From the NCBI GenBank assembly GCA_913058145.1, contig CAJXQM010000011.1:1-64000 (forward strand): a stretch of 64,000 bases of DNA, read 5' to 3'. The notes below the pieces were generated by a model. It made no database searches, was not told the origin of the DNA, and worked only from the letters and a program-made list of their open reading frames with translations. The stretch is from an uncultured Colwellia sp. GTDB lineage: Bacteria > Pseudomonadota > Gammaproteobacteria > Enterobacterales > Alteromonadaceae. The position numbers were made by a program, and so were the translations under genes. Below are positions 57,128-64,000 of the stretch, piece after piece (the stretch's first letter is position 1; each line of letters starts with the position of its first letter).

Positions 57128-59791
57128 ATGGCAGATATAACTGTAGCAGAGCTTGCCAACGAAATTGGTACACCGGTGGAGCGTTTAGTGAGCCAATTGG
57201 CTGACTCAGGCGTGAATAAATCGGCAACCGATGCTATTTCGCAAGACGAAAAAGAAGCGTTGTTAGGACATTTAAAGAAACAACATGGCGATAACTCAGC
57301 CGCAAAACCGAGTAAATTAACGCTAAATCGTAAAACCAAGTCAACATTGACTATGGGACACGGTAGTAAAAGTAAATCGGTTAATGTTGAAGTACGTAAA
57401 AAACGAACTTACGTAAAGCGTAGCGAGCTAGAAGAACAACAAATCGCTGAAGAAGCAGAGAAAGCTGAAGCTGAAGCGACAGAAAAAGCAGATGCGTTAG
57501 CATTAGTGAAAGCAGAAGCTGCAACGAAAGAAGCTGAAAATGCTAAAGCAGTAGCGGCAGTAAAAGCGGAAGTTGCAGCTGAACGTAAAGCAGCAGCTAA
57601 AATAGAAGCAGCAGAAAAAGCCAAGCAAGTAGCTGCTAATAAAACACCTGTTGTTAAAGTTGAAGAAACTGCAGAAGCTAAACGACTTCGCTTAGCTCAA
57701 GAAGAAGAAGTAGCGGCGAAAATTGAAGCTGAAGCTAAAGAAGCGGCAGAAGCGGCTAGAAAATTAGCTGAAGAAAATGAATCGCGCTGGAAAGAACAAG
57801 AAGAAGAGCGTAAAGCGAAAGAAAAAGAAGTTGTTCATGTTACCTCTTCTAAGTATGCGCAAGAAGCTGAAGATAAAGTTGATGCGGCTGACGAAGGCGC
57901 TGGCCGTCGTCGTAAGAAGAAAAAAGCGGCTGCAGATAAAAATGCCCGTGGCGGACGTAATGCCCGTGGCGGACGTAAGCAAACATTATCTGCACCACAA
58001 AGTTTAAAACATGGGTTTACTAAACCAGTTGAAACTAAAGTTAACGATATTCGCATCGGCGAAACGATTTCGGTTGCTGAATTAGCGAATAAAATGGCTA
58101 AGAAAGGCGCTGAAGTTGTTAAAGCTATGTTTAAATTGGGTGCAATGGCAACCATTAACCAAGTAATTGACCAAGAAACTGCAGCACTTGTTGCTGAAGA
58201 TATGGGCTTTGAAGTCGTACTTGTTAAAGAAAATGCGTTAGAAGAAGCAGTACTTGCTGATCGTAGCCATACGGGTGAAGCGATAACGCGTGCACCTGTT
58301 GTTACTATCATGGGTCACGTTGATCATGGTAAAACATCACTACTTGATTATATTCGTGAAGCGAAAGTAGCTGACGGTGAAGCCGGTGGTATTACTCAGC
58401 ATATTGGTGCTTATCATGTAGAAACGGGTCATGGTATGATCACATTCTTAGATACTCCAGGTCATGCGGCGTTTACTTCTATGCGTTCTCGTGGTGCTAA
58501 AGCAACTGATATTGTAATTATTGTTGTTGCTGCTGATGATGGTGTTATGCCACAGACGATTGAAGCGATTCAACATGCTCAAGCTTCTGATGCACCGATT
58601 ATCATTGCCGTGAACAAAATGGATAAAGAATCTGCTGATCCTGATCGTGTTAAAAGTGAATTATCACAGCACGGCGTACTTTCAGAAGAGTGGGGCGGTG
58701 AAGTTCAATTCTGTCATGTATCGGCTAAAACTGGCTTAGGTATTGAAGAACTACTTGACTCTATATTGTTACAATCTGAAGTATTAGAGTTAACAGCTGT
58801 TGTCGATAAAATGGCAAGTGGTGTTGTTGTTGAGTCTAAATTAGATAAAGGCCGTGGTCCAGTCGCTACCGTACTAGTACAAGAAGGTACTTTAAAGCAA
58901 GGTGATATTGTACTTTGTGGTTTAGAGTATGGCCGTGTACGTGCCATGCGCGATGAAAATGGCAAAACTATTCAATCAGCAGGTCCATCTATCCCTGTTG
59001 AAATTATCGGATTAAGTGGAGTTCCACAAGCCGGTGATGAAGCGACTGTGGTTAAAGATGAGAAGAAAGCACGTGAAGTTGCTTTATATCGTCAAGGTAA
59101 GTTCCGCGATGTGAAACTTGCTCGTCAACAAAAAGCTAAACTTGAAAATATGTTTGCTAGTATGGCCGAAGGTGATATTTCAGAAGTAAATGTTGTTATT
59201 AAGTCAGATGTTCAAGGTTCACTTGAAGCAATCAGTGATTCACTACTTAAATTATCAACGGATGAAGTTAAAGTAAAAATCATTGGTTCAGGTGTGGGTG
59301 CAATCACTGAAACGGATGCGACCTTAGCTGCGGCTTCTAATGCCATCGTTGTCGGTTTTAATGTTCGTGCAGATGCTTCTGCTCGTAAAGTGATAGAGTC
59401 AGAAAACATCGACTTACGTTACTACAGTGTTATTTACGCGTTAATCGATGAAGTTAGACAAGCAATGAGCGGTATGTTGGCGCCAGAGTTCAAGCAAGAA
59501 ATTATTGGTCTTGCTCAGGTTCGCGATGTATTCAAATCACCTAAAATTGGCGCAATTGCTGGTTGTATGGTTACTGAAGGTATTATCAAGCGTTCAGCAC
59601 CAATTCGTGTATTACGTGAAAACGTCGTTATTTACGAAGGTGAACTTGAATCATTACGTCGCTTTAAAGATGATGTACAAGAAGTTCGTAACGGTATTGA
59701 ATGTGGTATTGGTGTTAAGAACTACAATGATGTACGTGTAGGCGATCAGATCGAAGTTTTCGAAACGGTAGAAATTAAACGAACATTATAA
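57128..59791 (+). CDS. infB: Translation initiation factor IF-2
   Basis: An 887-residue GTPase. It has an N-terminal IF-2 domain (1-55), a long charged Ala/Glu/Lys region (about 100-290) with [10 protein letters not shown], and the G domain with GHVDHGKTS (396-403), [15 protein letters not shown] and NKMDKE. The C-terminal domains bind fMet-tRNA. The gene starts 23 bp after nusA. In-frame shorter isoforms like IF2-beta of E. coli may exist but I cannot identify their starts with confidence. Confidence 0.98.
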   Translation: MADITVAELANEIGTPVERLVSQLADSGVNKSATDAISQDEKEALLGHLKKQHGDNSAAKPSKLTLNRKTKSTLTMGHGSKSKSVNVEVRKKRTYVKRSELEEQQIAEEAEKAEAEATEKADALALVKAEAATKEAENAKAVAAVKAEVAAERKAAAKIEAAEKAKQVAANKTPVVKVEETAEAKRLRLAQEEEVAAKIEAEAKEAAEAARKLAEENESRWKEQEEERKAKEKEVVHVTSSKYAQEAEDKVDAADEGAGRRRKKKKAAADKNARGGRNARGGRKQTLSAPQSLKHGFTKPVETKVNDIRIGETISVAELANKMAKKGAEVVKAMFKLGAMATINQVIDQETAALVAEDMGFEVVLVKENALEEAVLADRSHTGEAITRAPVVTIMGHVDHGKTSLLDYIREAKVADGEAGGITQHIGAYHVETGHGMITFLDTPGHAAFTSMRSRGAKATDIVIIVVAADDGVMPQTIEAIQHAQASDAPIIIAVNKMDKESADPDRVKSELSQHGVLSEEWGGEVQFCHVSAKTGLGIEELLDSILLQSEVLELTAVVDKMASGVVVESKLDKGRGPVATVLVQEGTLKQGDIVLCGLEYGRVRAMRDENGKTIQSAGPSIPVEIIGLSGVPQAGDEATVVKDEKKAREVALYRQGKFRDVKLARQQKAKLENMFASMAEGDISEVNVVIKSDVQGSLEAISDSLLKLSTDEVKVKIIGSGVGAITETDATLAAASNAIVVGFNVRADASARKVIESENIDLRYYSVIYALIDEVRQAMSGMLAPEFKQEIIGLAQVRDVFKSPKIGAIAGCMVTEGIIKRSAPIRVLRENVVIYEGELESLRRFKDDVQEVRNGIECGIGVKNYNDVRVGDQIEVFETVEIKRTL

Positions 59792-59863
59792 TTATTATTT
59801 CATTGCTAGTAGGATCAACTACTAGCTTTGAACTAACAGTTAAATGCTTTTCTACAATAATAT

Positions 59864-59887
59864 AAAAGGGACTAATGTCCCTTTTTT
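59864..59887 (+). terminator. Terminator-like hairpin between infB and rbfA
   Basis: AAAAGGGAC and GTCCCTTTT form a perfect 9-bp stem with a 4-nt loop and a T-run. It probably gives partial termination within the operon; a second weaker stem (CTAGTAG/CTACTAG, 59806-59825) lies just before it. Confidence 0.8.
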
Positions 59888-59919
59888 GTTAATAGATAAT
59901 AAGTAACAAGAGAATAATT

Positions 59920-60336
59920 ATGGCTAGAGAATATGCCCGTACTGATCGTGTAGGTCAGCAAATCCAAAAAGAAATCGCGATTATTTTAATGCGCGAAATT
60001 AAAGATCCTCGTTTGAGTATGACAACAGTATCTGCTGTGGAAGTGACTCGCGATTTAGCATATGCAAAAGTATTTGTTACTTTTTTTAATGATAACCCTG
60101 AAGAAATCAAAGCGTCGCTTGAAGTATTAACTGATGCGGAAGGTTATATTCGCTCATTATTAGGGAAACGTTTACGTGCGCGTATTATGCCACATTTACG
60201 CTTTGTTTATGATAGTTCAATGAGCGAAGGGGTACGTATGAGTGCCTTAGTTGACCAAGCTGTTGCCAGTGATAAAAGTGCTGAGACACAAGTAGACGAT
60301 GAAACAAATGTTGATAGTGAGCAGGGTGAGTCATAA
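59920..60336 (+). CDS. rbfA: Ribosome-binding factor A
   Basis: A 138-residue KH-fold protein for 16S rRNA maturation and cold adaptation in E. coli. Conserved motifs are [28 protein letters not shown] and [17 protein letters not shown]. The tail after about 115 is acidic. Its stop is directly followed by the truB start. Confidence 0.97.
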   Translation: MAREYARTDRVGQQIQKEIAIILMREIKDPRLSMTTVSAVEVTRDLAYAKVFVTFFNDNPEEIKASLEVLTDAEGYIRSLLGKRLRARIMPHLRFVYDSSMSEGVRMSALVDQAVASDKSAETQVDDETNVDSEQGES

Positions 60337-61284
60337 ATGGCTAAACGTAGAAAAGGTCGGCAGATCAATGGTGTTCTGTTACTAGATAAGCCTCATGGAT
60401 TGTCATCCAATCATGCCCTACAAACAGTAAAACGTATTTATTTTGCTCAAAAAGCAGGTCATACAGGTGCATTAGACCCTTTGGCAACAGGTATGTTACC
60501 CATTTGTTTGGGTGAAGGAACTAAATTCTCGCAGTACTTACTTGATACAGATAAAACCTATCAAGTGACGGCTAAGCTAGGCATTCGTACGACGACAAGT
60601 GATGCCGGTGGTGAAGTGGTAAGTGAGAAAGAAGTTAATGTGTCAGATGAACAGTTGGCTGACGCATTAGATACCTTTCGTGGAACAACCAAGCAAATTC
60701 CGTCTATGTACTCGGCACTTAAACATCAAGGTCAGCCTCTGTATAAATATGCAAGAGAAGGGATTGAAGTTCCGCGAGAAGCGCGTGATATTACTGTTTT
60801 TTCTTTAGAGTTATTACGTTTTGAGCATGATGAAGTTGAGCTACACATTCATGTCTCTAAGGGTACTTATATTCGTACTATCGTGGATGACTTAGGTGAA
60901 CTATTAGGTTGCGGTGCACACGTCGCTGATTTGAGACGCTTAGCGGTCGGTAGTTATCCTATTGATAAAATGGTGACTTTACCTCACTTAGAATCGCTAT
61001 TAGAGCAAGCGAATGAAGAAGGAATTACACCATCAGAATTACTTGACCCTTTGCTACTCCCAATGCAAAGTGCCGTGAAAGGTATGCCAGTAGTTTATGT
61101 GGATGATATTTCGGCTGATTTCTTACGTCATGGTAATCCAGTACGAGCCTATAAAGCGCCAGCGGAAGGTAGTATTCAAGTTTATATTGGTGAAGATGAA
61201 CATGATGAAAACGCTGAATTTATTGGTGTTGGCTTTATTAATGATGATGGTCAATTAGCACCAAAGCGTATTGTAGTTGCATAG
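60337..61284 (+). CDS. truB: tRNA pseudouridine(55) synthase
   Basis: A 315-residue enzyme. The catalytic Asp47 is in [18 protein letters not shown], and [19 protein letters not shown] is a second family motif. A C-terminal PUA-like part follows from about residue 245. ATG begins at the base right after the rbfA stop, so translation is coupled. Confidence 0.97.
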   Translation: MAKRRKGRQINGVLLLDKPHGLSSNHALQTVKRIYFAQKAGHTGALDPLATGMLPICLGEGTKFSQYLLDTDKTYQVTAKLGIRTTTSDAGGEVVSEKEVNVSDEQLADALDTFRGTTKQIPSMYSALKHQGQPLYKYAREGIEVPREARDITVFSLELLRFEHDEVELHIHVSKGTYIRTIVDDLGELLGCGAHVADLRRLAVGSYPIDKMVTLPHLESLLEQANEEGITPSELLDPLLLPMQSAVKGMPVVYVDDISADFLRHGNPVRAYKAPAEGSIQVYIGEDEHDENAEFIGVGFINDDGQLAPKRIVVA

Positions 61285-61503
61285 AGTTTAATTTATTGCG
61301 TAGACATCAGGTTTACTTGAGCTTTATCATCCATTAATGATTTATAATAAGTGTACAGGTTTTTAGTTGCATTTTAGCTGCGCCCTGATAGAATACGCGC
61401 ACATTCGTTACCTCAGCTGAATTAGTGTTTGGCACAGGTAGGATTTTAATAACTCAAACTAATGTTAAAACAACTAGTTGAGTTCACACACTAAGGATTT
61501 ATT

Positions 61504-61773
61504 ATGTCTTTAAATGCTACAGAAAAAGCAGCAATCGTTGCAGAATATGCTCAAAAAGAAGGTGATACTGGCTCACCAGAAGTACAAGTTGCTTTGTTAA
61601 CTGTACAAATCAACCATTTACAAGGTCACTTCAAAGAGCACATCCATGATCATCATTCACGTCGTGGTTTATTACGCATGGTTGCACAACGTCGTAAATT
61701 ACTTGATTACTTAAACGGTAAAAACGTTGAGCGTTATACTGCGCTAATTGGTAAATTAGGTCTACGTCGTTAA
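61504..61773 (+). CDS. rpsO: 30S ribosomal protein S15
   Basis: An 89-residue protein, the standard length, with [23 protein letters not shown] and [21 protein letters not shown]. It binds the central domain of 16S rRNA. AAGGATTT precedes the ATG. The 219-bp leader presumably holds its promoter and autoregulatory structure. A strong terminator separates it from pnp. Confidence 0.99.
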   Translation: MSLNATEKAAIVAEYAQKEGDTGSPEVQVALLTVQINHLQGHFKEHIHDHHSRRGLLRMVAQRRKLLDYLNGKNVERYTALIGKLGLRR

Positions 61774-61797
61774 TCATTTGTTCACTCAAATGATATA

Positions 61798-61822
61798 AAA
61801 AAGGAGCCGCTGGCTCCTTTTT
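61798..61822 (+). terminator. Intrinsic terminator after rpsO
   Basis: GGAGCC and GGCTCC form a 6-bp GC-rich stem extended by A/T pairs, with a 3-nt loop and a T-run. Confidence 0.92.
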
Positions 61823-62031
61823 GCTTTTATACCGTTTGATTTTTGAAAGTTAACTCCATTTGTATTCATTAAGTTTATAAAGCTAACGTTTTTTTACGAC
61901 AATAAATTGGTTTTTTTGTACTAATACCATAGTAACTCCTCATTCTAACTAGCAAATAGTGCTCAGGGTAGTATAATGTGCCTGCTTAATAAGATCGTCA
62001 TATAATATTCGATACTATTTAGCCCATAAAT

Positions 62032-62115
62032 AATCAATCAAACTGTATAATTTTTTGTTCCGCTTAACGATGAATAAATATTGTTTGAGTGAATAAATAA
62101 TTGTACAGATTGATT
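62032..62115 (+). promoter_or_regulatory. Long imperfect hairpin in the pnp leader (possible RNase III site)
   Basis: AATCAATC (62032-62039) pairs with GATTGATT (62108-62115), and TGTATAATT (62044-62052) with AATTGTACA (62099-62107), with one G-U and a 4-nt bulge. The outer stem is about 17 bp and ends 36 nt before the pnp start. E. coli pnp has a leader stem cut by RNase III that drives PNPase autoregulation; this is likely its equivalent. Confidence 0.6.
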
Positions 62116-62151
62116 AATATAATTAAGTAAAATATTAAGGAAACATAGTAA

Positions 62152-64000
62152 ATGTTTAATCCAGTAACTAAGAAATTTCAATTCGGTAAACATACCGTAA
62201 CACTCGAAACAGGTAATATTGCTCGTCAAGCAACGGCTGCTGTTATGGCTAGCATGGACGATACCTGTGTACTTGTCTCTGTTGTTGCAAAAAAAGAAGC
62301 TAAACCAGGCCAAGACTTTTTCCCGTTAACAATAAACTACCAAGAGCGTACATACGCAGCCGGTAAAATACCGGGCAGTTTCTTTAAACGTGAAGGTCGT
62401 CCTTCAGAAGAAGAAACACTTATTGCGCGTTTAATTGACCGTCCACTTCGTCCATTATTCCCTGAAGGTTTCACTAACGAAGTTCAAGTAATTATTACGG
62501 TTGTTTCAGTTAATCCAGAAATTGCCCCTGATATTATTTCATTAATTGGTGCTTCTGCAGCACTGGCTATTGCAGGAGTTCCCTTTAGTGGTCCTGTTGG
62601 CGCTGCACGTGTTGGTTATACTGATGGTCAATATATCCTTAACCCGCTTCAATCTGAATTACCAGCAAGTCAATTAGACTTAGTTGTTTCAGGTACAGAT
62701 TCTGCAGTATTAATGGTTGAATCAGAAGCTGATGTATTATCTGAAGAAGTCATGCTTGGCGCCGTAGTTTATGGCCATGAGCAGATGCAAGTAGCTGTTT
62801 CAGCAATTAAAGAATTCAAAGCAGAAGTGAATACGCCTTCATGGAATTGGGCTGCTCCAGCTAAAAACTCTGAACTGCTTGCTAAAATTGCTGAGCTTTC
62901 TGAAAGCCAAGTGAATGAAGCCTACCAAATTACAGAAAAAGCCGTTCGTTATGAAAAAATTAGAGAGATTCGTAACGTAGTAATTGAAACGTTATTAGCT
63001 GAAGATGCTGAACTTGACGTTCAAGATGCTAAAGATTTGTTCCATGATTTAGAGAAAACAGTCGTACGTGGTCGTATTACTGATGGCAACCCTCGTATTG
63101 ATGGTCGCGATCCTGAGTCAATTCGAGCTTTAGACGTAATGACCGGTGTATTACCAAGAACTCATGGTTCTGCTGTATTTACACGTGGTGAGACTCAAGC
63201 ATTAGTGACTGCTACACTTGGTACTCAACGTGATGCACAACGTATTGATAGTATTTTAGGTGAGAAAACTGATGCATTTATGCTTCATTACAACTTCCCT
63301 CCATACTGTGTTGGTGAAACTGGTTTTGTTGGTTCACCCAAACGTCGTGAAATTGGTCATGGTCGTTTAGCAAAACGTGGTATGTTAGCCGTAATGCCTA
63401 CAATTGAAGAATTCCCGTACGCTGTACGTGTTGTTTCTGAAATTACTGAATCAAACGGTTCATCTTCAATGGCTTCTGTTTGTGGTACTTCACTTGCACT
63501 TATGGATGCTGGTGTACCAATTAAAGCTTCTGTTGCTGGTATTGCAATGGGTCTTGTTAAAGAAGGCGAAAAATTCGTTGTTCTTTCTGATATTTTAGGT
63601 GATGAAGATCACTTAGGTGATATGGACTTTAAAGTAGCAGGTACTACCGGCGGTATTACTGCATTGCAAATGGATATCAAAATTGAAGGTATCACACAAG
63701 AAATCATGCAAATTGCTTTAAACCAAGCAAAAGCTGCTCGTACGCATATTTTATCTGTAATGGATGAAGCTATTGCAGGTCACAGAGAAGAAATCTCTGA
63801 ATTTGCTCCACGCATTCATACGCTAAAAGTTAGCCAAGATAAAATTCGTGACATTATTGGTAAAGGTGGCGCAACTATTCGTCAACTTACAGAAGAAACA
63901 GGTACTACGATTGAAATCGCGGACGATGGCACAGTTAAAATTGCTGCAACATCTAGCGAGCAAGCAGAAGATGCTATTAATCGTATTAAAGCATTAACAG
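62152..64000 (+). CDS. pnp: Polynucleotide phosphorylase (3' end outside the window)
   Basis: 616 codons are visible from the ATG at 62152, preceded by AAGGAAACAT; the frame is still open at the window end, so the gene continues. Two RNase PH-like domains are present: the first with the motif [20 protein letters not shown], the second with [27 protein letters not shown] and the phosphate-site [15 protein letters not shown] domain ([16 protein letters not shown]) begins at about residue 563. It degrades RNA 3' to 5' with phosphate and is part of the degradosome. Missing here are the rest of KH and the S1 domain. Confidence 0.98.
   Translation, partial: MFNPVTKKFQFGKHTVTLETGNIARQATAAVMASMDDTCVLVSVVAKKEAKPGQDFFPLTINYQERTYAAGKIPGSFFKREGRPSEEETLIARLIDRPLRPLFPEGFTNEVQVIITVVSVNPEIAPDIISLIGASAALAIAGVPFSGPVGAARVGYTDGQYILNPLQSELPASQLDLVVSGTDSAVLMVESEADVLSEEVMLGAVVYGHEQMQVAVSAIKEFKAEVNTPSWNWAAPAKNSELLAKIAELSESQVNEAYQITEKAVRYEKIREIRNVVIETLLAEDAELDVQDAKDLFHDLEKTVVRGRITDGNPRIDGRDPESIRALDVMTGVLPRTHGSAVFTRGETQALVTATLGTQRDAQRIDSILGEKTDAFMLHYNFPPYCVGETGFVGSPKRREIGHGRLAKRGMLAVMPTIEEFPYAVRVVSEITESNGSSSMASVCGTSLALMDAGVPIKASVAGIAMGLVKEGEKFVVLSDILGDEDHLGDMDFKVAGTTGGITALQMDIKIEGITQEIMQIALNQAKAARTHILSVMDEAIAGHREEISEFAPRIHTLKVSQDKIRDIIGKGGATIRQLTEETGTTIEIADDGTVKIAATSSEQAEDAINRIKALT

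Larger units (their letters stand above)
61774..62151. other. 378-bp rpsO-pnp intergenic region
   Basis: It contains the rpsO terminator and a long imperfect hairpin just before pnp. No open frame or RNA gene is visible in between. The minus-strand frame at 62038-62313 overlaps the pnp start and is a shadow. Confidence 0.7.

Noticed and set aside
57409-58007. Overlapping frames on both strands inside infB
   Set aside because: They arise from the repetitive Ala/Glu/Lys codons of the IF-2 linker and have no independent support.

Overview
The window looks like chromosome of a psychrophilic or marine gammaproteobacterium of the order Alteromonadales, most like Colwellia. This rests on three things: the low GC content, protein sequences of gammaproteobacterial type, and gene order that follows the E. 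coli core in several long blocks. The genus is an inference from sequence character; no database was searched.

Layout. 1-812: 3' end of a gene with 24-bp Lys/Ala/Pro repeats (possibly a PhaF-like histone-like phasin tail), then a small phasin gene whose promoter sits between two near-identical inverted repeats of PhaR type. 904-4966: a CBS-pair protein, a zinc-ribbon/FAD-monooxygenase fusion overlapping a small partner gene, and a SAM-dependent methyltransferase. 4967-5657: tmRNA gene (ssrA, minus strand) with an N-terminal integrase fragment at its 3' end, the scar of an integrated element. 5774-13099: smpB, ratA, rnfH, bamE, recN (LexA box), a two-gene envelope insertion, nadK and grpE, which is the E. 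coli smpB-grpE neighbourhood. 13477-16624: dnaK and dnaJ, with sigma-32-type promoters before grpE and dnaK. 16810-23403: an Lrp/AsnC regulator divergent from a complete Mrp Na+/H+ antiporter operon (fused A/B, C, D, E, F, G).

23557-31463: the E. coli epmC-yfcL-mnmC-fabB neighbourhood, carrying extra genes (a NAD-kinase-like protein, a DinB-like protein and an OlsF-like two-domain acyltransferase). MnmC is present only as its oxidoreductase half. A FabR-type palindrome precedes fabB. 31620-42324: pdxB, asd, a FimV/HubP-like protein, truA, accD, folC, a SPOR-domain protein, cvpA and purF, again as in E. coli. 42398-47557: mixed accessory genes (Yip1-like membrane protein, a small membrane protein, M28 peptidase, YaeQ, an aminotransferase, glyoxalase I). 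47599-54139: the Rnf/Rsx electron-transport operon (A, B, C, D, G, E) with nth at its end, on the minus strand. 54967-64000: rimP, nusA, infB, rbfA, truB, rpsO and pnp (cut by the window end).

The genes are mostly housekeeping: ribosome rescue, SOS repair, heat-shock chaperones, NADP synthesis, Na+/H+ homeostasis, unsaturated fatty acid synthesis, tRNA modification and translation/RNA turnover. I did not find a clear multi-gene defence or biosynthetic system that is new. The most interesting signals are regulatory or structural: the paired operators around the phasin promoter, a promoter followed by two terminators with a possible antiterminator upstream of the nusA operon, the integrase scar at ssrA, the zinc-ribbon/monooxygenase fusion with its overlapping partner, and the stand-alone MnmC oxidoreductase.
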